NCBI GenBank assembly: GCA_964575425.1
Contig: CAZNRD010000017.1
Location: 1 to 58,108 of the forward strand
Origin: DATEAV01 sp964575425
Lineage (GTDB): Bacteria; Chloroflexota; Anaerolineae; Anaerolineales; E44-bin32
Reading direction: 5' to 3'
Length of the DNA stretch: 58,108 bases
The translations under genes were made by a program, and so were the position numbers. Below the pieces are notes generated by a model. It was not told the origin of the DNA. It did no database searches and worked only from the letters and a program-made list of their open reading frames with translations. Below are positions 37,199 through 45,949 of this stretch, one piece after another. The stretch's first letter is position 1; each line of letters begins with the position of its first letter.

Positions 37199-38480
37199 CC
37201 TTCGTCTCCGGCGCCGCCTCGCCTTGCACGTGCGACGCCCTCACCTTGCGGATGCGCCTGCCCGTCACCTGCTCGACCGTCAGCCGCACCCCCTCCACTT
37301 CGACCGTGTCCCCGACGGCCGGCACGCGGCCCAGGCGGCTGAACACCAGCCCCCCGAGCGTCTCGCTCACATCTTCCGGCAGCCTCACCTGCAGGACCCC
37401 ATTCACATCGTCGATCGTCACCTGCCCCTTGAAGAGACAGGTGCCATCGGGCAGGAGGGTATAGGGCAGTTCCTCCCCTACGTCGTACTCATCCTGAATC
37501 TCCCCCAGGATCTCTTCGACGATGTCCTCAATCGTCACCAGCCCTGCCGTTCCGCCGTATTCATCGACCACGATGGCCATGTGCACTCGATTCGCCTGCA
37601 TCTCCGCAAGCAGCTGATCGACCTTCTTGGCCTCGGGCACGAAGTGGGCGGGGCGCAGCAGGTCGCGCACCACCCCTTCCTGCCTGCCGAGCCGCCAGGC
37701 GGCCAGCAGGTCCTTGGCGTACAGCAGGCCAATCACATTGTCGATGCTCCCCGAGTAGACCGGCGCGCGCGAGTGGCCCGACTCGAGCAGCGCATCAACC
37801 GCCTGCCTCAAGGTCGTCGTCTCTTCGAACGCCAGGATGTCAATGCGCGGCACCATGACCTCGCGCGCCAGCGTGTCTCCCAGGTGGAAGATGGAGAAGA
37901 TCATCGCCTTCTCCTCCTCCTCGATCACGCCTCCCTCCTCGCCGGCGTCGACCAGCGTCATGATCGCTTCTTCCGTCACCAGCGGATGGGAGCCCCCATT
38001 CGTATGGCCAGCGTTCCAGGCAGAAACGCGCCGCACCAGCCCACCGAGCGGAGCGAAGAGCCAGTCGCCCGCCGCCACCAGGGGAGCCAATCTCACTGCC
38101 CATGCCTCGGGAGATCGCAGCACCACGCCTTCGCAGGCGGAGGCGAGCGCAGCCATGACCAATCCGACTCCCGCCACGCTGCTGGCAACTGCCCACCACC
38201 GGAGGTTGTGCGGCGCCAGCAACACCACAGGCGTCCCCGCTGCCACCGCCAGCACCGCCAGCCGCAGCAGTCCCTGCCCCGCTTGCAGCGAACTCACAAG
38301 GGGAGTGGCGTTCTGGGCCACGCGCAGCGCCAGGCCCGAGCCCGGCAACCCCTGCTCCTGCCATTCGGCCAGACGCTCCTGGCGGCTGTTGACGACGGCA
38401 CTGCGACCGGCGTTCAAGGCCAGCTCCAGCAGGAGCAGACCCACCAGCCACAGCAGAATCGACCCGCTACCCATCCCCAT
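37167..38480 (-). CDS. CNNM/CorC-type membrane protein with CBS pair
   Basis: About 437 residues. Up to four hydrophobic segments form the CNNM transmembrane region (about 1-150). A pair of CBS domains follows (about 205-325, with VMVPRIDILAF and HMAIVVDEYGGTAGLVTIED). The CorC/HlyC domain ends the protein (about 340-420). The family is linked to magnesium or cobalt homeostasis and was first annotated as hemolysin-like; the exact ion is not known here. The start is uncertain: ATG 38480 is used, while GTG 38489 and ATG 38474 are alternatives. All overlap the end of glmU. Confidence 0.85.
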   Translation of the reverse strand: MGMGSGSILLWLVGLLLLELALNAGRSAVVNSRQERLAEWQEQGLPGSGLALRVAQNATPLVSSLQAGQGLLRLAVLAVAAGTPVVLLAPHNLRWWAVASSVAGVGLVMAALASACEGVVLRSPEAWAVRLAPLVAAGDWLFAPLGGLVRRVSAWNAGHTNGGSHPLVTEEAIMTLVDAGEEGGVIEEEEKAMIFSIFHLGDTLAREVMVPRIDILAFEETTTLRQAVDALLESGHSRAPVYSGSIDNVIGLLYAKDLLAAWRLGRQEGVVRDLLRPAHFVPEAKKVDQLLAEMQANRVHMAIVVDEYGGTAGLVTIEDIVEEILGEIQDEYDVGEELPYTLLPDGTCLFKGQVTIDDVNGVLQVRLPEDVSETLGGLVFSRLGRVPAVGDTVEVEGVRLTVEQVTGRRIRKVRASHVQGEAAPETKDEDTNASAEG

Positions 38481-39825
38481 TATCCACACGCCCGATCACC
38501 CGCGCCGGGACCCCCACCGCGATGCGCCGATCGGGGATATCCTTGGTCACCACAGCGCCTGCGCCCGTGACCGCACCCTCCCCCACTCGAACGGGTGCCA
38601 CCAGCATCGTGTCGCTGCCAAGGAACGCGCCCGCGCCCACCTCCGTCCGCCGCTTCTTGCCATCGCGGCCGAAGTTGCAGGTGATCGTGCCCGCGCCGAT
38701 GTTCACGTCCCGACCAAAGGTGGCGTCGCCGGCATACGAGAAATGGCCCATCTTCGTCCCGGGGCCGAGCGTGCTGTTCTTGATCTCGGCGAAATTGCCG
38801 ACATGCACGCCCTCCATCAGCCTGGTGCCAGGGCGCAAATGCGAGAAGGGGCCCACATCGACATTCGCCTCGAGCACAGCCTGTTCCACGACCGAGGCCT
38901 GGATGATGCAGCGGTCGCCAATCGCGGAGTCCCGGACAATGGTGTTGGGTCCAAGCCTGCAACCACAGCCAATCGTCGTGCGTCCCTCGAGGTGGGTGTT
39001 GGGGAGGATGACGGTGTCGGTCCCGATCTGTACGCCGGGCTCGATGTAGGTCGTTGCCGGGTCGAGGAGGGTCACCCCCGCCAGCATCCACTGCAGGTTG
39101 ATGCGGCGCCGCAGCGCCGCCTCGGCTTCGGCCAGGTGGGCTCGGGTGTTGACGCCGATCACCTCCTCCGGGTCATCCACTTGCAGGCAGCTCACCTCGC
39201 CCCCCTCCGCCGCTGCCATGGCAACCAAGTCGGTGAGGAAATATTCTCCTTTGGGCGAAAGCGGCAGCCGCGGCAGGTGATCCCAGAGCCATTCGGCAGC
39301 GAAGCAGTAGACGCTGGCGTTGTATTCCCGAATGGCCAGCTGATCTGGGCTAGCCACTGCCTCTTCCACCACTTCCAGCACGTGCCCGCTCGCCTCGCGC
39401 ACCACGCGCCCGAAGCCGCGTGAGATCTCCCCCCGAACCGACAGCAGCGTGATCGGCCCGCTCGATCGCTCCTGAGCCGCCACAAGCTGCCGCAGCGTCT
39501 CAACGCGCACCAGCGGCATATCCGCGCTGATCACCAGCACCAGGTCCGCCCGATTGCGCAGCATTGGCCCCGCCTGGCACAGCGCGTGGCCCGTGCCCAG
39601 TTGCTTGGCCTGTTCGACCCAGTGCACATCTTCCTGCACCGATTGCCGCACCACGTCCGACTCCGGCGCCACGACCACATACGGTGGCCTGCCCAGAGCC
39701 TCGCGGCAGGCCCGGATCGACCAGACAAGAAGCGGCTGCCCGCCCAGGGGGTGAAGCACTTTCGGCAGCATCGAGCGCATGCGGGTTCCCAGGCCCGCGG
39801 CCAGGATCACGGATTCACAGTCCAT
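38467..39825 (-). CDS. glmU: Bifunctional UDP-GlcNAc pyrophosphorylase / glucosamine-1-phosphate acetyltransferase
   Basis: It makes UDP-N-acetylglucosamine for cell-envelope sugars. It is 452 residues. The N-terminal nucleotidyltransferase has LAAGLGTRMRSMLPKVLHPL and ISADMPL. The C-terminal left-handed beta-helix acetyltransferase has LRPGTRLMEGVHVGNFAEIK, HFSYAGDA and NIGAGTITCNFG. The ATG has GAGGAGTGAAGC just upstream. It may be transcribed with the tRNA-Gln just upstream. Confidence 0.95.
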   Translation of the reverse strand: MDCESVILAAGLGTRMRSMLPKVLHPLGGQPLLVWSIRACREALGRPPYVVVAPESDVVRQSVQEDVHWVEQAKQLGTGHALCQAGPMLRNRADLVLVISADMPLVRVETLRQLVAAQERSSGPITLLSVRGEISRGFGRVVREASGHVLEVVEEAVASPDQLAIREYNASVYCFAAEWLWDHLPRLPLSPKGEYFLTDLVAMAAAEGGEVSCLQVDDPEEVIGVNTRAHLAEAEAALRRRINLQWMLAGVTLLDPATTYIEPGVQIGTDTVILPNTHLEGRTTIGCGCRLGPNTIVRDSAIGDRCIIQASVVEQAVLEANVDVGPFSHLRPGTRLMEGVHVGNFAEIKNSTLGPGTKMGHFSYAGDATFGRDVNIGAGTITCNFGRDGKKRRTEVGAGAFLGSDTMLVAPVRVGEGAVTGAGAVVTKDIPDRRIAVGVPARVIGRVDNGDG

Positions 39826-39942
39826 GCTTCACTCCTCGGCATCCACAAGCCTGGTCAGCAGGCATACCAGCTGCCTAGCGCGTGATTTCCTTCACCCATG
39901 CAGACGTCAGACAAGTGGGGGTCGTCGCCGGTCACGATCGAT

Positions 39943-39959
39943 CTGGATGCACTATCCAG
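39943..39959 (-). promoter_or_regulatory. Stem-loop directly after tRNA-Gln
   Basis: CTGGAT and ATCCAG pair across a five-base loop, starting two bases after the tRNA discriminator. It could mark 3' processing or partial termination before glmU. Confidence 0.4.
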
Positions 39960-39960
39960 G

Positions 39961-40031
39961 CTGGGGCGCCAGGATTCGAACCTAGATCCACGGATCCAAA
40001 GTCCGGTGTGCTGCCCTTGCACCACGCCCCA
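39961..40031 (-). tRNA. tRNA-Gln (anticodon UUG)
   Basis: A complete cloverleaf of 71 bases can be drawn on the minus strand: acceptor TGGGGCG/CGCCCCA with the U1-A72 pair typical of bacterial tRNA-Gln, D-arm GTGC/GCAC, anticodon loop CTTTGGA (anticodon TTG), and T-loop TTCGAAT. The 3' CCA is not encoded (the genome reads CCT after the discriminator G), so it must be added after RNase Z cleavage. Confidence 0.95.
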
Positions 40032-40061
40032 TATTCTCCGCCGGGCGGCGGATGCGGCCGA

Positions 40062-40070
40062 ATTGTAACA
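40062..40070 (-). promoter_or_regulatory. Extended -10 promoter of tRNA-Gln
   Basis: TGTTACAAT on the minus strand is an extended -10 element; the predicted RNA start is about 24 bases before the mature tRNA. No strong -35 is visible. Confidence 0.55.
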
Positions 40071-40101
40071 TAGCGGCCCCGACGCTTTCCGAAGCCTGGC
40101 C

Positions 40102-41202
40102 TCACTCTTCCGTTGGACCGGAAATCAAGCCGCGCCGCTTCGCCTCATCGAACGGAATTACCCCTTCCTCGCCGGGGCCTTCGTTCTCGGCCGCAGCCGC
40201 CTGCTCCCAGTATCGATCCGCCTGTCTGCGGTCGATGTGCCTCTCCGCAGCCTCAAGACTGTCCGAGAGAGCGCGGTCCGGGATGGATGGCGGTGCCGCG
40301 GATGGGCGCGGCCTTCGTGCGCTCGCAGGTGGTGCGGGTTGCTTCTCAGCCGGCTGCGGCTGCTCTTGCGGCGGCTCGGGACCAGGCGCGCGCAGCCGCC
40401 CCGTCCCTCTCTCGGCCATCTTCGAGAGGGCGCTCAGGATGCCGTCGGCTGCCCGGCGCGAGACGTCGGCCACCCGCTCCAGGCGTGCTGCATCCAGCTT
40501 GCCGGCGAAGATGATCGCCAGTCCGAAATACGAGCCCACATTCGTCAGGAAGACGGTGTTCTCGTCGCCGTCAAAGTAGAGCAAGTTTGCCGGCAGCAGT
40601 TCGCCGAGCTGGTCGCTCACGCGCAGCGCGGCACGGAAGCCCACGACCATCTCCGGAAGGGCCGACTTCAGGTTCACGTCTCCTAATTCGCCGGCTTGAA
40701 CGACAAGGGTTGCGTTCTGGTCGATCAGGTACGCCGCCACCGCCCCGAGCTCCGACAGGACCGCCATCAGCCCCTCGGCCATGGCTGCCTTGCCGGCCTC
40801 ATGCACCCTCACAGGCGGTTCGCTCGAGCGCGAGAGGGACAGCGCCCGGTCCACCGCCTCGAGGAAGAAGTTCGTGCGGATCGGTTTGGGGAGGTAGGCG
40901 ACAACGCCCAGGGCCTCGGCCTCGGCCCGCGACGCGGGAGAGGGATGCCCGGTGATCAGGATTGCCCGCGCCTCGGGATTCGATCGCCGGACGCGCGCCA
41001 CCAGCTCCAGCCCCGACATCCCGGGCAGCACCAAGTCCGTCACCACCAGGTCGACTGGGCCGCCGGCCAGCTCAAGCAGCGCCTCTTCGGCCGACGGCAT
41101 GTCTGTGACGATATATTCGCGCCCCGAGAGCTCCAGGCAGGTGCGCAGCATGCGTCTGACCTGGCGCTCGTCTTCTACCAGCAGGATTCGAGGCGCCCTC
41201 AT
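40102..41202 (-). CDS. Response-regulator receiver protein with a probable Roadblock/LC7 domain
   Basis: A 366-residue protein. The receiver domain (about 1-125) has the acidic pair Glu10/Asp11, phospho-acceptor Asp56, Thr84 and Lys106, so it should be phosphorylated. Residues about 135-260 have the helix-strand pattern of a Roadblock/LC7 (MglB-like) domain, which binds small Ras-like GTPases. A Pro/Ala-rich linker and a short conserved-looking tail (IPFDEAKRRGLIS) follow. There is no DNA-binding domain. ATG 41202 lies seven bases after an extended -10 element. No histidine kinase or GTPase gene is nearby, so partners lie elsewhere. Confidence 0.75.
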   Translation of the reverse strand: MRAPRILLVEDERQVRRMLRTCLELSGREYIVTDMPSAEEALLELAGGPVDLVVTDLVLPGMSGLELVARVRRSNPEARAILITGHPSPASRAEAEALGVVAYLPKPIRTNFFLEAVDRALSLSRSSEPPVRVHEAGKAAMAEGLMAVLSELGAVAAYLIDQNATLVVQAGELGDVNLKSALPEMVVGFRAALRVSDQLGELLPANLLYFDGDENTVFLTNVGSYFGLAIIFAGKLDAARLERVADVSRRAADGILSALSKMAERGTGRLRAPGPEPPQEQPQPAEKQPAPPASARRPRPSAAPPSIPDRALSDSLEAAERHIDRRQADRYWEQAAAAENEGPGEEGVIPFDEAKRRGLISGPTEE

Positions 41203-41209
41203 AGCCGCG

Positions 41210-41218
41210 ATTGTAGCA
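41210..41218 (-). promoter_or_regulatory. Extended -10 promoter, predicted leaderless start of the receiver gene
   Basis: TGCTACAAT on the minus strand ends seven bases before the ATG at 41202, so the mRNA should start at or next to the start codon. Confidence 0.6.
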
Positions 41219-41636
41219 CAGCGAGGGTTTTCGGGCCCCCCGGCCACTCGGTGAGGCGCAGGATGGAGCACGAGGCAATATTGGGGAGATAGGTATGCAG
41301 GTCCCCCATCTCAAGGAGTGTGGCGGCCACCCCGGCATCGAACGCCATGCCAGACCCTCACCTGCCCCGAAGGGTATGCCAGGGCGCTGGGTCGTTCGCC
41401 ACGATGGGTTTGGCTTGGCCCCTTCCCCCCGGTGATTCGACGGATGGCGGTTGCGACAAGTCCGTCAAACACAGGCTGCCGTCCCTCCGTCGTGGCGAGG
41501 AACATCGAGGATTACCGATGCCCGTCACACTGCCGAGGAGTCCACCACACCACCAACAGAGGCACTCATGAGCGTTGCCACAACGCAGCCCAAACGTCTG
41601 CGGATATCACGACTCCTGGCGCCTCTCTGGAGCAGC
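41219..41636. other. Gene-free region between the receiver gene and the importer locus
   Basis: I see no convincing gene, RNA or repeat here. Several short ORFs exist but have poor start sites. A GGGGA/TCCCC pairing with a 16-base loop (near 41284-41309) is the only structure noticed. It may hold the end of the importer transcript. Confidence 0.4.
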
Positions 41637-42602
41637 CTATCGTCTGCCAAGCCTGGGATTGGCCACCTCATCCAGCGCGCGGCCGACCAACAAGAACCCG
41701 CTGCAGAACAGGATGATGGCTAGTGTTGGAGGCAAGAGGGCGTGCCATTGATGACCATGAGGCGACAATCTAAACATCACCTGGGTGAACCAGATCATCG
41801 TGCCCCATGACATCCGAATCTGCGTCCTCCCAAAGAACGAAAGCAGTGCTTCGACCAACACCGACTGACTGACCGCCGACATCATGGTCACCAATACCAG
41901 CGGGAGCATGTTGGGCAAGTAGTGCCTGAGAATGATGTGCCAGTCACTCCCTCCGGCGACCCGCGCTGCCTCAACGTAGGGCTTCACCCGGATCGACAGG
42001 GCATGCGACTTGGCGACCAATGCGTGTGCACCGAGCCCGGCCAAGACTCCGAAGAGGAGACCCACCATTGCCCAGTTCATGTCGAAAAGCAGCCCGATCA
42101 CGAGCAGCAAGAGATGTGGGGGCATCAGCACGAATGCATCTGTAACCACCATCAAGCCGCTGTCGACCGCGCCTCCGAAATGCGCCGCGATGACACCCAG
42201 TGTGACGGCCAGCGTGGAGGCCACCAATCCAGCGATAAGCCCAACGCCGAAAGATGTGCGGGTGGCAAAGAGGAGTTGACTGAGGACATCTCGGCCCAAG
42301 GCATCGGTCCCCAACGGATGCTTCCACGACGGTGAGGTGGGATGAGGAACGGCATCGTAATCGAAGCCCACCAGCGGATGATAGGTGGTCCGGTCCCAGA
42401 CACTAGCCATCAGCAGCGGATGGCTGATGGCCATTAGCCCGAACACGATGATCAATCCCAGGCCGAGCATGCCCAAGCGATTCTGGCAGAACGCAACCCA
42501 GGCGCTGTTCCTGCCTCTTCCCAGCCGGCGCGCTCCGATCGTCTCACCACCGCCGCGTGCCGGCGACGCCAGGGAACGCGGTCTCAGGCGCATGCTGCCC
42601 AC
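41637..42602 (-). CDS. Peptide-type ABC permease, DppC-like, second copy
   Basis: A 321-residue inner-membrane permease of the DppC/OppC family with about six helices. The ATPase-contact EAA loop (YVEAARVAGGSDWHIILRHYLP) and the HPLGTDALGRDVLSQLL signature are intact. It closely matches the other DppC-like protein in this locus (45950-46936), for example in VWDRTTY, LGTD-LGRDVLSQL and EAARVAGG. It follows its partner permease by four bases. It has no ATPase or binding protein of its own, so it probably shares those upstream. Confidence 0.88.
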   Translation of the reverse strand: MGSMRLRPRSLASPARGGGETIGARRLGRGRNSAWVAFCQNRLGMLGLGLIIVFGLMAISHPLLMASVWDRTTYHPLVGFDYDAVPHPTSPSWKHPLGTDALGRDVLSQLLFATRTSFGVGLIAGLVASTLAVTLGVIAAHFGGAVDSGLMVVTDAFVLMPPHLLLLVIGLLFDMNWAMVGLLFGVLAGLGAHALVAKSHALSIRVKPYVEAARVAGGSDWHIILRHYLPNMLPLVLVTMMSAVSQSVLVEALLSFFGRTQIRMSWGTMIWFTQVMFRLSPHGHQWHALLPPTLAIILFCSGFLLVGRALDEVANPRLGRR

Positions 42603-42606
42603 GCAC

Positions 42607-43749
42607 TCATGACGGCCTTCCGGTGGGAGAAAGGAGGCGCGGATCCAGCCCCGCCTGGAGGATGTCCAAGGCGAGATGGGCCACCAGTATGAGCATCCCT
42701 GCCAGCGAGAGAAATCCCATCACCACCGGCAAGTCATAGGAGTCAATCGCCCGGAAGAGCATCTCCCCCATTCCCTGCCAGAAGAAGACCCGTTCCACAA
42801 CGAAACTCCCTACGACCACCATCGGAAGCTGGATGACGCAGCGCGCCAGCACCGGCAAGACGGCCACACGCGCGACATGCCGATCCCGGATTTCGCGTGA
42901 GGCGAGCCCTTTAGCGCGGGCAGCTGTCACGTGGTCATCCGTCAATGTGCCTACCATCGCAGCCCGCATGAGCAGCATTGTCTCTCCGAACGACACCAGA
43001 ACAAGAGTGGCCAGTGGCAGCAACAGATGGCGCAAGATGTCTAGAGCGTAGCTCCCCTGGCCCGAAGCATACCAGAGTACCGCGCTCAGTGCCCCGGTTG
43101 CCACTACCGGCCCGAGGCACCCTCGCCGGCGCTTGACACCGACGGTCCGGCACCCCACCACCATTACCCCAAAATTCAGGACAAGAGTGGCGAGCATCCA
43201 CCAGCAGACTGCTCCTGAGGAAATCGGGCTAGTCACCCACTGGTTGGGGTCCAGCACATTCTCCGCGGGAAGCCATCCCAACCCGTGGGCAAACACGCTG
43301 ACCAAGACAAAGGCCACCCACGGCACAAAGGACGCGGCGAAGCCAGCACCAACCGCCGTTCCCGTCCATTCAACCCATCCCCCCCTGCGCCAGGCGATGT
43401 GCTTGCCAAGCCAGAAACCCAGCCCATATCCGATCGCCATGCCGGGGAGGAAGAGCAACAGCGTACGCGGCATCACCCTCCAGAGAAGGACGATCACCGG
43501 CACTCCCCGTTCGACGTAGGAGGTCCCGAGGTCCCCGGCCAGGAACCGCTGCATCCACTGTGCGTATTGCTGCCAAATGGGCAGGTTCAGTCCCAGAGCC
43601 TCGCGCATGGCTTGGCGAAAGCCCGGGGGCGCCCGTAGCGTGGAGACGTAGTCCCACGGCAAGGCCTGGATGAGCAGGAACAAGATGCTCTGAAAGATCA
43701 GCAGGCTGATCGCGGCCCGAACCAAGCGCCGCACCACGTAGCCGGCCAT
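42607..43749 (-). CDS. Peptide-type ABC permease, DppB-like, second copy, enlarged
   Basis: A 380-residue permease of the DppB/OppB family; usual members are about 310-330. The N-terminal GYVVRRLVRA segment and the EAA loop (AARAKGLASREIRDRHVAR) are intact. Extra length comes from two added hydrophobic stretches (about residues 180-235) before the conserved ALDILRHLLLPLATL helix. The same insertion occurs in the first-copy DppB (46963-48111). A 178-base gap separates it from the ATPase gene upstream. Confidence 0.88.
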   Translation of the reverse strand: MAGYVVRRLVRAAISLLIFQSILFLLIQALPWDYVSTLRAPPGFRQAMREALGLNLPIWQQYAQWMQRFLAGDLGTSYVERGVPVIVLLWRVMPRTLLLFLPGMAIGYGLGFWLGKHIAWRRGGWVEWTGTAVGAGFAASFVPWVAFVLVSVFAHGLGWLPAENVLDPNQWVTSPISSGAVCWWMLATLVLNFGVMVVGCRTVGVKRRRGCLGPVVATGALSAVLWYASGQGSYALDILRHLLLPLATLVLVSFGETMLLMRAAMVGTLTDDHVTAARAKGLASREIRDRHVARVAVLPVLARCVIQLPMVVVGSFVVERVFFWQGMGEMLFRAIDSYDLPVVMGFLSLAGMLILVAHLALDILQAGLDPRLLSPTGRPS

Positions 43750-43831
43750 CGGCTAGCTACCCTTCCAGGGATTGCACAGACTCCTCGGTCTCTCCCTCAC
43801 CTCCAGAGAGAGGACAGCACGGCAATCCCAA

Positions 43832-43845
43832 TGCCGCTTTCGGCA
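43832..43845 (-). promoter_or_regulatory. Stem-loop between the ATPase and second permease pair
   Basis: TGCCG-AAAG-CGGCA forms a small stem-loop on the minus strand in the gap between the OppF-like gene and the second DppB-like gene. It could adjust expression of the distal pair. No promoter is obvious in this gap. Confidence 0.3.
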
Positions 43846-43926
43846 CATCGGTCAGGCAAGACGCGGCGTCAGCGAGGGGAAGAAAGCTCCCTGATATGCC
43901 ACGATGCGGGCCTTGTCACCCTTCGG

Positions 43927-44931
43927 CTAGACGTGGTAGCAGCTGACAACGTGATTCGCCCCCTTGTCTTCCAGCGGCGGGTGATCGTTGTCCTCACAGA
44001 CCTTGTCAGCCAGTGGACAGCGTTCATAGAAGCGACAGCGAGGCGGTGGGTCGATGGGCTTGGCAATGCTGCCCTTGATGTCGGGACAACCACGCTGGAC
44101 GGTCGGGTCGGGAACCGGAACCGCAGTCAGCAGGGCCCGAGTATACGGATGCAGCGGGCTGCTCAGGATTTCCTCCGTCTCCCCGAGCTCGACAATCTTG
44201 CCCAGGTACATCACAGCCAGGCGTCCCGACATGTAACGGGCGACCGCAAGATCGTGAGTGATATACAGGTAGGTCACGCCCAGACGCGCAGCCAATTCCT
44301 GCATCAGGTTCATGATGCCGGTGCGGATCGAGACATCGAGCATCGACGTGGGCTCATCGGCCACGACAAATGCGGGCTCGATCACCAGGGCGCGAGCGAT
44401 GGCCACTCTCTGCCGCTGGCCACCGGAAAGCTCGTGCGGAAACCGGAACATGAAGCTCTCCGGAGGACTGATGCCCACCAGGTTGAGCATCTCAGCCACA
44501 CGCTCCTCGCGCTCCTGCAGGTCGCCAATCCCCTGCACAGCCAGCGGCTCTACAACGGTATCGAAAACCGTCAGGCGGGGATTGAGCGACTCATACGGAT
44601 CCTGGAAAATCATCTGCACGTGACGGCGGAAGACCTTCAGCGCACGACCTTTCAGCCGGGCAATATCGGTCTGGCCGCCGTCCAGATGCATGACGATCTG
44701 ACCATCCGTCGGGTCAACGAGACGGACCAGTAGTTTTCCGGTCGTTGTCTTGCCTGAGCCCGATTCTCCAACCAGGCCCAGGCTTTCGCCCAGTGGGATC
44801 GAGAAGCTGATGGTGTCAACGGCATGGATGAACGAGCGGGCCTCTCGGAACAGGCCAGTCGTGAGGGGGTACAGTTTCCTGAGTTCTTCGACCCTGACCA
44901 GGGGGGCTTGCGATGGCTCTGCGGGCGTCAT
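43927..44931 (-). CDS. Peptide-type ABC transporter ATPase, OppF/DppF-like
   Basis: A 334-residue ATPase that powers the importer. Walker A is GESGSGKTT, the signature is LSGGQRQRVAIARAL, Walker B is VVADEPTSMLD, and the H-loop is YITHDL. The C-terminal oligopeptide-ATPase domain has the conserved cysteines (CRFYERCP, then VC, then SCYH). ATG 44931 is two bases after the stop of the partner ATPase; the frame extends upstream only into that gene. Confidence 0.93.
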   Translation of the reverse strand: MTPAEPSQAPLVRVEELRKLYPLTTGLFREARSFIHAVDTISFSIPLGESLGLVGESGSGKTTTGKLLVRLVDPTDGQIVMHLDGGQTDIARLKGRALKVFRRHVQMIFQDPYESLNPRLTVFDTVVEPLAVQGIGDLQEREERVAEMLNLVGISPPESFMFRFPHELSGGQRQRVAIARALVIEPAFVVADEPTSMLDVSIRTGIMNLMQELAARLGVTYLYITHDLAVARYMSGRLAVMYLGKIVELGETEEILSSPLHPYTRALLTAVPVPDPTVQRGCPDIKGSIAKPIDPPPRCRFYERCPLADKVCEDNDHPPLEDKGANHVVSCYHV

Positions 44932-44933
44932 GC

Positions 44934-45902
44934 CTAGGCCTCCATCGGGTGCCAGCAAGCGACATGGCGCTGCCCCCCAACATCGGCGAACGCGGGCACC
45001 TGGTTGATGCAGATGTCGCTGGCACGGGGACATCGAGGGTGAAAGCGGCAGCCGCTTGGGGGCCGTATCAGGTCGGGCGGCTCGCCCGGCAGCATGGTCA
45101 GTTGCCGTTTCGGCCCGATGATGCTGGGGAAGGCAGACATCAGGCCGTAGGTGTAGGGGTGAAGCGGGCGCTTGAAGACATCGGCGGCGAGAGCCATTTC
45201 TACGAGGTGTCCGGCATACATCACACCGATTCGGTCACTCACCTCGGCGATCACAGCGATATCGTGCGAGATGTACATCATGCTCATGCCCAACTTCTCC
45301 TGGAGGGCCGTCATCTCGCGAAGCAAGTTGTCCTGCACAATCACATCCAGCGCAGTCGTCGGCTCGTCCGCAATGATCAAGTCGGGCTTGCAGGCCAAGG
45401 CCATGGCGATGACCGCCCGTTGCCGCATCCCGCCGCTGTACTCATGAGGGTATTGGTCCATGAGCTTGGGGTCCAGGCCAACGAGCCGGAACAGACTCGC
45501 GACTGTCTCCCGTGCCTCTTGATTGCTCGTGATCAGGCTGTGGGCGTCCATGGCCTCGATGATCTGGTCTCCCACTTTGTAGACCGGATTGAGCGCGTTC
45601 ATTGCTGCCTGGAATACCATCGATATGCGCTTCCAGCGGACCTGCCTCATGTCCTCTTCTTTCAGCGCAGTCACCTCAATGCCATCCAGGTACACCCGGC
45701 CACCTTTGATCACGGCATTCTCGGGAAGGAGGCGCATCAGGGTGTTGGCTATGGAGGTCTTGCCACAACCCGACTCGCCAACAAGCCCCACGGCTTCGCC
45801 CCTGCCCACGTCGAAGGTAACGTTGTCAACGGCCGCCACCTCTCCGCCGCGTGTCTTGTAGTGCATCGTCAGGTCTTCGACTCTCAGAAGTTGATCTCCC
45901 AC
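44934..45902 (-). CDS. Peptide-type ABC transporter ATPase, OppD/DppD-like
   Basis: A 322-residue ATPase forming a heterodimer with the next gene product. Walker A is GESGCGKTS, the signature is YSGGMRQRAVIA, Walker B is IIADEPTTALD, and the H-loop is YISHDI. Its C-terminal domain holds CRFHPRCP, DIC and ACWHP cysteines; an equivalent cysteine set was reported to hold an iron-sulfur cluster in a mycobacterial Dpp importer. It starts 47 bases after the DppC-like permease gene. Confidence 0.93.
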   Translation of the reverse strand: MGDQLLRVEDLTMHYKTRGGEVAAVDNVTFDVGRGEAVGLVGESGCGKTSIANTLMRLLPENAVIKGGRVYLDGIEVTALKEEDMRQVRWKRISMVFQAAMNALNPVYKVGDQIIEAMDAHSLITSNQEARETVASLFRLVGLDPKLMDQYPHEYSGGMRQRAVIAMALACKPDLIIADEPTTALDVIVQDNLLREMTALQEKLGMSMMYISHDIAVIAEVSDRIGVMYAGHLVEMALAADVFKRPLHPYTYGLMSAFPSIIGPKRQLTMLPGEPPDLIRPPSGCRFHPRCPRASDICINQVPAFADVGGQRHVACWHPMEA

Positions 45903-45949
45903 AGCGCATCCCTCACGTCAACAGGTGGCAAAGAGCCGCCATCGCATCC

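Noticed and set aside
41567..41723. A 51-codon plus-strand ORF with a weak AGAGG site
   Set aside because: It overlaps the end of the second DppC gene on the other strand, resembles no family, and has no promoter.
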